This document shows, in pieces, positions 32,191 through 39,963 of a stretch of DNA of 64,000 bases. Each line of letters opens with the position of its first letter. Position 1 is the first letter of the stretch. The stretch spans positions 62,001 through 126,000 of the forward strand of contig JAQTTG010000001.1 of assembly GCA_028710885.1 (NCBI GenBank), read 5' to 3'. This DNA comes from Sulfuricurvum sp. Lineage in GTDB: Bacteria; Campylobacterota; Campylobacteria; Campylobacterales; Sulfurimonadaceae. The position numbers and the translations under genes are program-made. The notes under the pieces were generated by a model. It did not search any database. It had not been told where the DNA came from and saw nothing but the letters and a program-made list of their open reading frames with translations.

Positions 32191-32622
32191 TTAACCGTGA
32201 ATACGTCGATGTTCGACCATACTACAGTGATTTTGAACTACTTTCATACCTGCACTACTAGCACGTTCTGCAGCTTTGTTATTAACTATACCTTTTTGTG
32301 CCCAAAAAACTTTAATATCATTGCGTGCAATACAAACATCAGCAATTGCTTCAAGCGCATCAGGTTTCCGAAATATATTCACCATATCGATAGGAAACGG
32401 TATTTCTGTAAGCGAACGGTAAACTTTTTCCCCCAGAATGATCTCTTCTTGAGGGTATACAGGAATAATGGTATATCCAACACTCTGTAGATATTCGGCA
32501 ACTCGATAACTATCTTTACTTGGATCAGGAGATAGCCCTAAAACTGCTATGGTTTTTACTTCATCTAAAATAGTTTTAATTTCATTATTTGTTGCATTGA
32601 CGGTGGGAAATTCACACTCCAT
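32191..32622 (-). CDS. CoA-binding domain protein (YccU-like)
   Basis: TIAVLGLSPDPSKDSYRVAEYLQSVGYTIIPVYPQEE. Confidence 0.85.
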   Translation of the reverse strand: MECEFPTVNATNNEIKTILDEVKTIAVLGLSPDPSKDSYRVAEYLQSVGYTIIPVYPQEEIILGEKVYRSLTEIPFPIDMVNIFRKPDALEAIADVCIARNDIKVFWAQKGIVNNKAAERASSAGMKVVQNHCSMVEHRRIHG

Positions 32623-32665
32623 ACAAACTCCTTAGGGTAAAAGTTTCTTATTATACCAAAATACG

Positions 32666-33934
32666 CTACAGTCTCTTTTTGTCGTATCCGATGTAACGCT
32701 GTCTTGGCCGCGCTATCTTCATTTCAGGATCATTTTTTAGCTCTATCCATTGAGTGACCCAACCTACTGAACGACCGATTACAAATATAATCGTAAACAT
32801 CGATTTTGGAATTTTAAGCGCAGTGAGTATTAATCCTGAATAAAAATCAATATTCGGATAAAGTTTACGCTGGATAAAATATTCATCACTCAGTGCAATC
32901 TGTTCAATTTTTTCTGCTATGTTTAATAGATCATTATTGACACCCAGTTCATCTTTTAATTGATCCAAAAGATTTTTAAGAATTTTTGCACGCGGATCAA
33001 AATTTTTATAGACTCTATGACCGAATCCCATCAGTTTGAATTCGTCATTCGGATCTTTAGCACGCGCTATAAATTCATCTACCTTATCTACACTGCCGAT
33101 GTATTCAAGCTGTGCAACGACTGACTCATTTGCACCGCCATGAGCCCTACCCCACAGTGCATTGATTCCAGCAGATAGGGCTGCATACGGATGCGCCCCC
33201 GTAGAGGCAACGGCACGTACAGTTGAGGTCGACGCATTTTGCTCGTGATCGGCATGCAATGTAAAAATCGTATCTAGTGCCTTCACCTCGACATCACGGA
33301 TTTCAAGATTCTCTCCCGGATAGGCACGCATCATGTATAAAAAGTTCTCTGTAAAAGGACGCTCGATATCAGGATAAATATACGGTATCCCAAACATTCT
33401 CCTGTGGGTAAATGCTGCCAAAGTAGGAATTTTCGCAATAATGCGTCGTGCCATAATTTGAGCATCTTCATCTGTTTTTACATTTAAATGTTCAAAATAA
33501 AAGGTAGAAAGTGCTGAAACAGCAGATGACATCATTGCCATCGGGTGAGCTTTATCAGGAAATGCATCAAAAAGACGTTTTAATCCCTCATGAACAAAAG
33601 AGCGTTTACGTAATTCCATGTCAAATGACGCCCGCTCACTCTCGTTTGGTAAATGTCCAGTCAGTAACAAATACGCTACATCCAAATAGCTTTTTTTAGT
33701 AGCCAAATCACTAATATCGTATCCTCGATATCGCAACTCACCTTTTTCACCATCTATGTATGTTATCGCTGAACTGCAACTGGCTGTTGAGGTAAAGCCG
33801 GGATCATACGTAAACATCCCACTCTCTTTATATAGATTCCTTACATCGATAACATCAGGACCTACTGTAGGATGTAAAATGGAAAAGGTATAACTTTTAT
33901 CGGTACGGTTGTCAATCAATGTAATAGTATCCAT
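32666..33934 (-). CDS. gltA: Citrate synthase
   Basis: YIDGEKGELRYRGYDI, LHADHEQNASTSTVR, MGFGHRVYKNFDPRA; start set at MDTITLID. Confidence 0.93.
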   Translation of the reverse strand: MDTITLIDNRTDKSYTFSILHPTVGPDVIDVRNLYKESGMFTYDPGFTSTASCSSAITYIDGEKGELRYRGYDISDLATKKSYLDVAYLLLTGHLPNESERASFDMELRKRSFVHEGLKRLFDAFPDKAHPMAMMSSAVSALSTFYFEHLNVKTDEDAQIMARRIIAKIPTLAAFTHRRMFGIPYIYPDIERPFTENFLYMMRAYPGENLEIRDVEVKALDTIFTLHADHEQNASTSTVRAVASTGAHPYAALSAGINALWGRAHGGANESVVAQLEYIGSVDKVDEFIARAKDPNDEFKLMGFGHRVYKNFDPRAKILKNLLDQLKDELGVNNDLLNIAEKIEQIALSDEYFIQRKLYPNIDFYSGLILTALKIPKSMFTIIFVIGRSVGWVTQWIELKNDPEMKIARPRQRYIGYDKKRL

Positions 33935-34075
33935 AGAAGAAACTCCCAATGCAAAGGATTCATAAGATGTAATATTACTATAGCTAAAAGGGATGAGAAT
34001 ATCAAACAAATCCTAGTTAATACATTTATGTTTAGTTTCGATAAGATATATTTTTATACACTTCAGCATAAAGTG

Positions 34076-35008
34076 ATGTTCATGGCATATCCCATAGAGA
34101 AAAAACTCGTTATCGCGATCTCATCGAGCGCACTGTTCGATCTCTCAGAATCTCAAGCGATCTTTACCGAAAAAGGGCCAAAAGCATACAAAGCATTCCA
34201 AGAGGCAAATCTCGACAACGTTTTGAACAAAGGGGTAGCCTTTCCGTTTATCAAACGATTTCTCAATATCAACAAACGCTTTAACGTCGAACAGCCCGTC
34301 GAGGTGGTCTTGCTCTCTCGAAACTCCGCCTCTACGGGCAAGCGGGTTTTTCGCTCTATCCAGCATTACGGTCTCGATATTACCCGTGCGGCATTTATGG
34401 AGGGGAAATCGCCGTATGAATACATCCCTGCTTTTAACGCATCGCTCTTTTTATCCGCCAACGAATTGGATGTCCAAGACGCAATCAGTGCAGGCTACCC
34501 CGCAGGTGTCGTTCTGCCGAGCAAGATCGTCCTCGATGATGACGAAGAGGAGCTTAGAATCGCGTTTGACTTTGACGGGGTTATCGCCGATGATGAGTCC
34601 GAGAGTGTCTATAAAAACGGTGAACTCAAAGGTTTCCACGCCTATGAAGTCGCTAACTCTCACATCCCTCATCAACCCGGACCTCTCGCCGATTTGTTCA
34701 CCAAACTCTCACTGATGCAACAGCTCGAAGACAAAGAGGTGGAAAAAGATCACAACTACAAACGTATCCTCAATACCTCTATCGTCACCGCGCGCAGTGC
34801 TCCGTCACATGAGCGGGTTATCACGACACTGGAACATTGGGGTGTGAGTGCGAATGAAACCTTTTTCTTGGGCGGAATGGCAAAAGATCGGATACTCTCC
34901 CGCCTCAAACCGCACATGTTTTTCGATGATCAAAAATCTCATTTGGTCTCAGATGGGGATGATATTCCGATGGTGCATATACCGTTTGGGATTGCGAATA
35001 GGAAGTGA
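34076..35008 (+). CDS. Cytosolic 5'-nucleotidase family protein (NT5C1-like)
   Basis: LVIAISSSALFDL, VVLLSRNSASTGKRVF, RIAFDFDGVIADDESESVYK; start set at an internal Met. Confidence 0.78.
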   Translation: MFMAYPIEKKLVIAISSSALFDLSESQAIFTEKGPKAYKAFQEANLDNVLNKGVAFPFIKRFLNINKRFNVEQPVEVVLLSRNSASTGKRVFRSIQHYGLDITRAAFMEGKSPYEYIPAFNASLFLSANELDVQDAISAGYPAGVVLPSKIVLDDDEEELRIAFDFDGVIADDESESVYKNGELKGFHAYEVANSHIPHQPGPLADLFTKLSLMQQLEDKEVEKDHNYKRILNTSIVTARSAPSHERVITTLEHWGVSANETFFLGGMAKDRILSRLKPHMFFDDQKSHLVSDGDDIPMVHIPFGIANRK

Positions 35009-35030
35009 TTGAATTCATTTACAAATAAAG

Positions 35031-35318
35031 CTAATGTTTCTCAAATCCTTTTTGTCGAAACACCGTCAAAATATGCACATTTACCTCTCGTACATGAAAT
35101 ACGATCGTATATCCTTTATATATCAAATCCCTCGTTTGTTCATCTTCAGCATAAAAACTTTCCCGACATCGAAACGGCATTTCCGATAACGTATTAATAG
35201 CATTTTCAAGTTCTCTGATAAATTGGTTGGCTTTTGTTTGAGAGTCTTTTGAAGTGATGAAGGTATGAATTTGAATGAGGTCTTGCAGAGCTTCCGGTTC
35301 GACGATGATTTCGTACAT
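35031..35318 (-). CDS. RelE/ParE-family toxin
   Basis: EALQDLIQIHTFITSKDSQTKANQFIRELENAINTLSEMPFRCRES...RDLIYKGYTIVFHVREVNVHILTVF. Confidence 0.85.
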   Translation of the reverse strand: MYEIIVEPEALQDLIQIHTFITSKDSQTKANQFIRELENAINTLSEMPFRCRESFYAEDEQTRDLIYKGYTIVFHVREVNVHILTVFRQKGFEKH

Positions 35319-35319
35319 T

Positions 35320-35544
35320 TTACGAACGGATCACTTTTTCGATTGCAGTAGAAAGATCTAGACCTTCATTTTTTTGGATATTGTTGATAGCACGCCCTAC
35401 TTTTAGTTTTGCTTCTTCAAGCGAAATTGCGGGAAATTCGTCTTTTTCCTCGACTATATCGATCTTATCTTTTGGTAAAATCTCTAAAAGCCCCATCAAC
35501 TTATCATAAATCGTATCATGGATAATCAGTCGAACGGTATGCAT
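35320..35544 (-). CDS. Antitoxin paired with the RelE/ParE toxin
   Basis: Small ORF directly upstream of the toxin on the same strand; start set at MHTVRLIIHD. Confidence 0.75.
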   Translation of the reverse strand: MHTVRLIIHDTIYDKLMGLLEILPKDKIDIVEEKDEFPAISLEEAKLKVGRAINNIQKNEGLDLSTAIEKVIRS

Positions 35545-35605
35545 TCTAATACCCTCTATTAATTTATTTGTTTTAAATTGTAGCATTGATTGGTAAAAAA
35601 GAAGT

Positions 35606-35623
35606 TAGGTACAACGTAAGCCG
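35606..35623. repeat. attL: displaced 3' end of rnpB
   Basis: TAGGTACAACGTAAGCCG identical to 42607-42624. Confidence 0.88.
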
Positions 35624-35700
35624 CGTGCTTTTTACCACCTGAAATACGGGCTTTCAAAGGATTCTGTGACAGAATTGCTATGCACATAGATATTTATACT

Positions 35701-37098
35701 TTAAATTATTAATTTTTTATCGAAAATCTTTTCTACTTGTCGATTAATAGCTTCAGCATCTTCGGCTTGCCTTAGTGCATTAATCAGTTGATTTTTATGG
35801 TTAGGAATATAATCATGATACTTATCCTGATTGAGATAAGTCATAATGCCCGATATATTTTCAAACTTTGATGATATTTGATCTCCAAATATGCTTCCCA
35901 TAAAATCAGTAATTGATTTCTCTTCTAAAAAAGATAATAAATTACTAAAAGTACCACCACTTAATGTTCCAAATATACCTTTGAAGAGTAGAAATCTCGT
36001 TCCTTTTAGAAGAGATTTTTTATATGATGGCATTTCATTTAGTTTTTTAAAACTATTTGCAAATAATTCGTCTTCAAACGCTTGAAATTCTTTATCATCA
36101 AACGTATGTATGTATCTATTTTTAACTGTTTCTGCAGTCATGAGGCGATTTAGCATATCACTCCGTGTTTTTTCTATCTGCTTAATCAATCCGTCAACTG
36201 ATCTGGAAGAATTCATAAATACGCTAAGCCCTATAGGAAATGTTTCAAATAGCTGTTTTGAATTATTAGTCAAGCTAGTTATTTTCTCTTGCTGTACAGC
36301 GTCATTTAAAAGTTTTTTACCGACATACTTCCAGAACAAAAATACTTGTTGAGACCTTAAAGGTTCAATCGATGTATTTGCCAAATATGCAGCTTTTGAC
36401 TCATTGGCCTGCTCTCCTAAAAAATTAATACGAAATCTATTTATGAGACCTGAAACAATAATCCTTCTACTCATATTATCAGTATGCATATCAAATAGCT
36501 TTTTTACATGATCATAGATATACTCTTCATCGATGTGCGTAATCAATAGTCCTATTAAACATTTTGAACCATGGAAAGTATTTTCATTCTTTATAATCGA
36601 CTGTGCAATGTTCAAAGCATCATAGTGTCTATCTTCAATGCTATAGCCTGATTTGGAAAAATAAGCAAGAAATTTAGATATATCTACATTTGCGTCTAAT
36701 GGTTTTTCTGATATCTCAACATTTAAATATTTTATTAATTCAAATGATTCTTTTGTGGCAGATTTACACATGTTCATTAATTGACTAGTATCATTAACAT
36801 GAGCGGTCTTTATTCCACAGCCTAATCCGCCAATACCATAACTATTTATAAGCTGCTCTACTGCCCGTTCAGTTTTTTGCTGTTCTTGAAAAGGCAATGT
36901 ACCGTCGTAAAATATATTTGGCGACATTACAAGCGCTTCTAACATTTGCAACAAGTTACTTAATTTGTCTATGTGAATTGTATTGGATGAATCATTACCT
37001 TCAAACAAGTCATAAACATCATGAATAGTCCTACTATTAACGAGTAATGATCCAGTATATGCTATTTTTTTGGATAACGGCCGTTCAGGAACTGTCAT
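35701..37098 (-). CDS. Hypothetical protein (element cargo)
   Basis: Long ORF (ORF track starts at GTG 37110; ATG at 37098); no recognised domain. Confidence 0.7.
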   Translation of the reverse strand: MTVPERPLSKKIAYTGSLLVNSRTIHDVYDLFEGNDSSNTIHIDKLSNLLQMLEALVMSPNIFYDGTLPFQEQQKTERAVEQLINSYGIGGLGCGIKTAHVNDTSQLMNMCKSATKESFELIKYLNVEISEKPLDANVDISKFLAYFSKSGYSIEDRHYDALNIAQSIIKNENTFHGSKCLIGLLITHIDEEYIYDHVKKLFDMHTDNMSRRIIVSGLINRFRINFLGEQANESKAAYLANTSIEPLRSQQVFLFWKYVGKKLLNDAVQQEKITSLTNNSKQLFETFPIGLSVFMNSSRSVDGLIKQIEKTRSDMLNRLMTAETVKNRYIHTFDDKEFQAFEDELFANSFKKLNEMPSYKKSLLKGTRFLLFKGIFGTLSGGTFSNLLSFLEEKSITDFMGSIFGDQISSKFENISGIMTYLNQDKYHDYIPNHKNQLINALRQAEDAEAINRQVEKIFDKKLII

Positions 37099-37106
37099 AT
37101 CTATTC

Positions 37107-37289
37107 TCACAATAATTTATCTAAAATTTGTCTTTCAAAATCATCTACAGAACATATGGCGTAAGAATTAATATTATTATGCTTCTCCATATCCTGAAAT
37201 TCTAAAAGTATAATTTTACGTTGTTCAGGGTTCCACTTAGATTTATCCAAGTATCTACAATCATATTCATCACCATCTAAAAGTATATG
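37107..37289 (-). pseudogene. 5'-truncated ORF fragment upstream of, and overlapping, the 469-aa gene
   Basis: HILLDGDEYDCRYLDKSKWNPEQRKIILLEFQDMEKHNNINSYAICSVDDFERQILDKLL*; TAG directly upstream, no start codon except an internal ATG; TGA overlaps GTG of the next gene. Confidence 0.5.
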
Positions 37290-37296
37290 CTAGTAT

Positions 37297-37323
37297 ATTA
37301 CAGTAAAAAAGTTTTATTGTAAT
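37297..37323. repeat. 12-bp inverted repeat (one G-U in RNA) with 3-nt loop
   Basis: ATTACAGTAAAA-AAG-TTTTATTGTAAT, followed by ACTTTTTATT. Confidence 0.6.
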
Positions 37324-37419
37324 ACTTTTTATTATTAAAAATATTGGATATATTGAAAAAAAATGAACAATAAAAAATATATACTTTAATAGACTCATTA
37401 TTTCAAGAAATCATTAGTT

Positions 37420-37443
37420 GATGTTAAGATGTTAAGATGTTAA
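37420..37443. repeat. Three perfect tandem 8-bp repeats
   Basis: GATGTTAA GATGTTAA GATGTTAA. Confidence 0.85.
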
Positions 37444-37566
37444 ACAATATATAAAAGTCTGGCCTGACTACCAAAAAGTTAAGACTTGTAATGTTCATAT
37501 ATAGTCTAAATTAATTTTTTTGATTATTATAATTAAGGTCGCAATAAATTGACGTATAATAGAAAC

Positions 37567-38340
37567 ATGAAAACAAAAAAATCCCCTCTTAAAGACAAAC
37601 CTCTTCGCCATGCAGGGCAATCACTAGATGAGGAAATCAATCACTTGATTGAAAATGAAGCCACTCCATACATAAGTGCTACCCTAACTCTAATATTATT
37701 TGCTGTATTCGAATGGTATCGATGGTATACACATGTTCCCCCTTCTCCTTGGATCTTTACAATTATGGCTTTATTGTTAACAGGATTTACAGTATACAAA
37801 AGCATCAATATTCGATCACAGTTAAAAAATCTTCGTCTAGGTCGTGATGGTGAAAAAGCCGTAGGACAATATCTGGAGAGCTTTCGATCAGCAAATGGTA
37901 TCAAAGTCTTTCATGACATAAAAGGGGATAATTTTAATATCGATCATGTTGTCGTCTCTACAAAAGGTATCTATATAATCGAAACAAAATCGCATTCAAA
38001 ACCGACCAAAGGCAAAGCAGAAATTCTCTTTGATGGAAAACGACTTTTATTTAACGGTGCTGACTACGGTGATCGCATCATCATACAAGTCAAAGCTGAA
38101 ACCAAATGGCTCTCTGAACTGGTAGAAGAAATTACTGCCCGAAGCTTTCCTATTCAACCTGTTATCGCTTTCCCTGGATGGTTTGTAAAAATGACCAATA
38201 CAAATGACAGCGGTATCTGGGCACTCAATCCTAGAGGATTGCCAACGTTTCTAAATAATCAGCCAGAAGTTATGTCACTCGAAGACGTACAATTGGTTTC
38301 AAACCATCTAAGCAGATATATTCGATCATTAGAAAAATAA
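37567..38340 (+). CDS. NERD-domain (PD-(D/E)xK nuclease-related) membrane protein
   Basis: Two TM segments, then LGRDGEKAVGQYLE...FNIDHVVVSTKGIYIIETKSH (NERD signature); start set at ATG 37567. Confidence 0.82.
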   Translation: MKTKKSPLKDKPLRHAGQSLDEEINHLIENEATPYISATLTLILFAVFEWYRWYTHVPPSPWIFTIMALLLTGFTVYKSINIRSQLKNLRLGRDGEKAVGQYLESFRSANGIKVFHDIKGDNFNIDHVVVSTKGIYIIETKSHSKPTKGKAEILFDGKRLLFNGADYGDRIIIQVKAETKWLSELVEEITARSFPIQPVIAFPGWFVKMTNTNDSGIWALNPRGLPTFLNNQPEVMSLEDVQLVSNHLSRYIRSLEK

Positions 38341-39383
38341 TGCAAAAAGAATTTATTAACAACTTGATCTCATATAGTCAGTGCTATCTTCAAGTTGATG
38401 ATATACGTAAAAATGGATTCATTGATATTCTCAAAAAACATCAACATATTGAGAATACACTTACTTTTTTAGAAAAAGTTCATACTGATTTACATAAACT
38501 TCATAATTTTTACGATCAGATTATTACCATCTTACTTGATGGCTTTTACTCCATTATCGATCTTGAAGAAAAACAAAACTCTAGTAGTGAGCATTGGGAT
38601 CGAATAAAACGCTTTGAGAAACAGCGGAAGAATGTTCTTCCCTACATCAATGGTTTGATCAGTTCTCAAGAAATATATCAAAGTATTGATGATCCACTAA
38701 TGAATAAACGAATAACTATTGCTCTAAAAGTATTTGAATCGTTTTTAAAAGATGATGACTTAATACTCGAAAATCTGGCGCTCGCCAGTTATTATTCAAA
38801 AAAAATCAGATTCAATCAGAGATATGATCGAGAAAATCAAGTATTCATTCCAATTCCTTATGACCCTGAAGACATTATAGAAGAAGACTTCCCCCTTAAA
38901 AGCGATATAAAGCTCTATATGCCTGAACTTCTTCCATTCGTTACAAATCTTGGTGATCTGATTTATCTGGCTTCTTTATCAAACTTCTTTTATGGTTATC
39001 GCTTAACACCACAGATGATTTTGAGATCAGTCGCTATCAAGCTCTATAATAATCTGTTTATGGTTCCAATGTACAGTTATGATGAAGATGGAGAGGAATA
39101 TATTAATCATGATGCAATTAATAAATCTGCATTAAAACGCAGTATTGAATCCCTATTACTGCCATTTAGTGAATCCGAAAAGTTTACTATTGATATCAAA
39201 AAGTTTCAAAAATATTATGTAAAAACATATTTTAGAGGCTCCCCTATATTGGCTTTAGAGGGCAAAAACAATAAGAACAAATTCCGAAACTTTTTCAATC
39301 CTGATCAATATTACAAAGCTGACTATCCTATCAGTATTTCGAGAAATCCAAAGGTTATATCACATCAATCCATGTTTATGTAA
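38340..39383 (+). CDS. Hypothetical protein coupled to the NERD gene
   Basis: 347-aa ORF starting in a TAATG overlap with the NERD stop; no recognised domain. Confidence 0.72.
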   Translation: MQKEFINNLISYSQCYLQVDDIRKNGFIDILKKHQHIENTLTFLEKVHTDLHKLHNFYDQIITILLDGFYSIIDLEEKQNSSSEHWDRIKRFEKQRKNVLPYINGLISSQEIYQSIDDPLMNKRITIALKVFESFLKDDDLILENLALASYYSKKIRFNQRYDRENQVFIPIPYDPEDIIEEDFPLKSDIKLYMPELLPFVTNLGDLIYLASLSNFFYGYRLTPQMILRSVAIKLYNNLFMVPMYSYDEDGEEYINHDAINKSALKRSIESLLLPFSESEKFTIDIKKFQKYYVKTYFRGSPILALEGKNNKNKFRNFFNPDQYYKADYPISISRNPKVISHQSMFM

Positions 39384-39440
39384 ATAAATTTTCCTGAATT
39401 TCAGGGAAAAAAAACCTATCCTTCATATCCCCCTATCCCC

Positions 39441-39446
39441 TATAAT
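39441..39446 (+). promoter_or_regulatory. Candidate -10 element for the replication operon
   Basis: TATAAT about 70 nt upstream of the small ORF; weak -35. Confidence 0.4.
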
Positions 39447-39471
39447 TTTCCTCGTTATATAACTTTAAAAC

Positions 39472-39516
39472 GACAAAGCGCTTTGTCAAATCCAAAAATC
39501 ATATAAAGGATTTGAC
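39472..39516 (+). promoter_or_regulatory. Overlapping palindrome and RBS-sequestering inverted repeat
   Basis: Perfect 16-bp palindrome GACAAAGCGCTTTGTC (39472-39487) overlapping GTCAAATCC(39485-39493)/GGATTTGAC(39508-39516), which covers the AAAGGA RBS. Confidence 0.5.
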
Positions 39517-39517
39517 T

Positions 39518-39775
39518 ATGATCAAATTAACTGGAACCCTTCTCAATGTCTACACTTCGAACGATTTCACCAACAAGGAAACGGGTGAAGTGGTACGCGG
39601 TAAAAATAAGTTGCAATTGCTTTTGGAAACCCCTCTTAAAAACGGCGCTACACGTAAAGAGCTGATTGACATCTCTATCCCCTCTTCTAAAGTTGCCCTC
39701 TATCAAGGTCAGGAAAACTCTCCTGTCGAGGTAGATGTTGCCACAGTCGGTAAAACAATCTTCTACGGTGTCTAA
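39518..39775 (+). CDS. Small protein, possible phage-type ssDNA-binding protein
   Basis: 85 aa, IKLTGTLLNVYTSNDFTNKETGEVVRGKNKLQLLLETPLKNGATRKELIDISIP; OB-like beta-rich pattern and position directly upstream of rep. Confidence 0.5.
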   Translation: MIKLTGTLLNVYTSNDFTNKETGEVVRGKNKLQLLLETPLKNGATRKELIDISIPSSKVALYQGQENSPVEVDVATVGKTIFYGV

Positions 39776-39784
39776 CTGAAACTG

Positions 39785-39855
39785 AGCGCATACGTAGGCT
39801 ATGAGCTAGCATGCGGCTATGCCGCCCGTAAGCTCGAAGCCGTTAGGTATGCGCT
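39785..39855. repeat. Long GC-rich imperfect hairpin upstream of rep
   Basis: Nested stems AGCGCATAC/GTATGCGCT, GGCT/AGCC, GAGCT/AGCTC, GCGGC-TAT-GCCGC. Confidence 0.8.
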
Positions 39856-39860
39856 TTAGC

Positions 39861-39887
39861 TCAGGGGGTTCTAGTAACACCCCCTGA
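39861..39887. repeat. Second hairpin upstream of rep
   Basis: TCAGGGGGT (39861-39869) / ACCCCCTGA (39879-39887), perfect 9 bp, 9-nt loop. Confidence 0.8.
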
Positions 39888-39963
39888 CGTAAGTCAAATA
39901 TCATTCTCCCAATAACAAATTTAAAAATAAAAAATGACGTTAAAACGTCGAAAGGAAAAACCT

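Noticed and set aside
34145-34715. Overlapping ORFs inside the 5'-nucleotidase gene
   Set aside because: Several short frames over a higher-GC gene; the HAD/5'-nucleotidase frame explains the region.
35031-35586. TA pair as part of the integrative element
   Set aside because: It lies outside the 18-bp repeat on the chromosomal side, and no further copy of the repeat was found beyond it.
35661-35675. ATTCTG-TGA-CAGAAT inverted repeat near attL
   Set aside because: Only 6 bp; could be an integrase arm site or weak terminator but is too short to claim.
37455-37487. AAGTCT...AGACTT inverted repeat
   Set aside because: Six-base stem with a 21-nt loop in AT-rich DNA, expected by chance.
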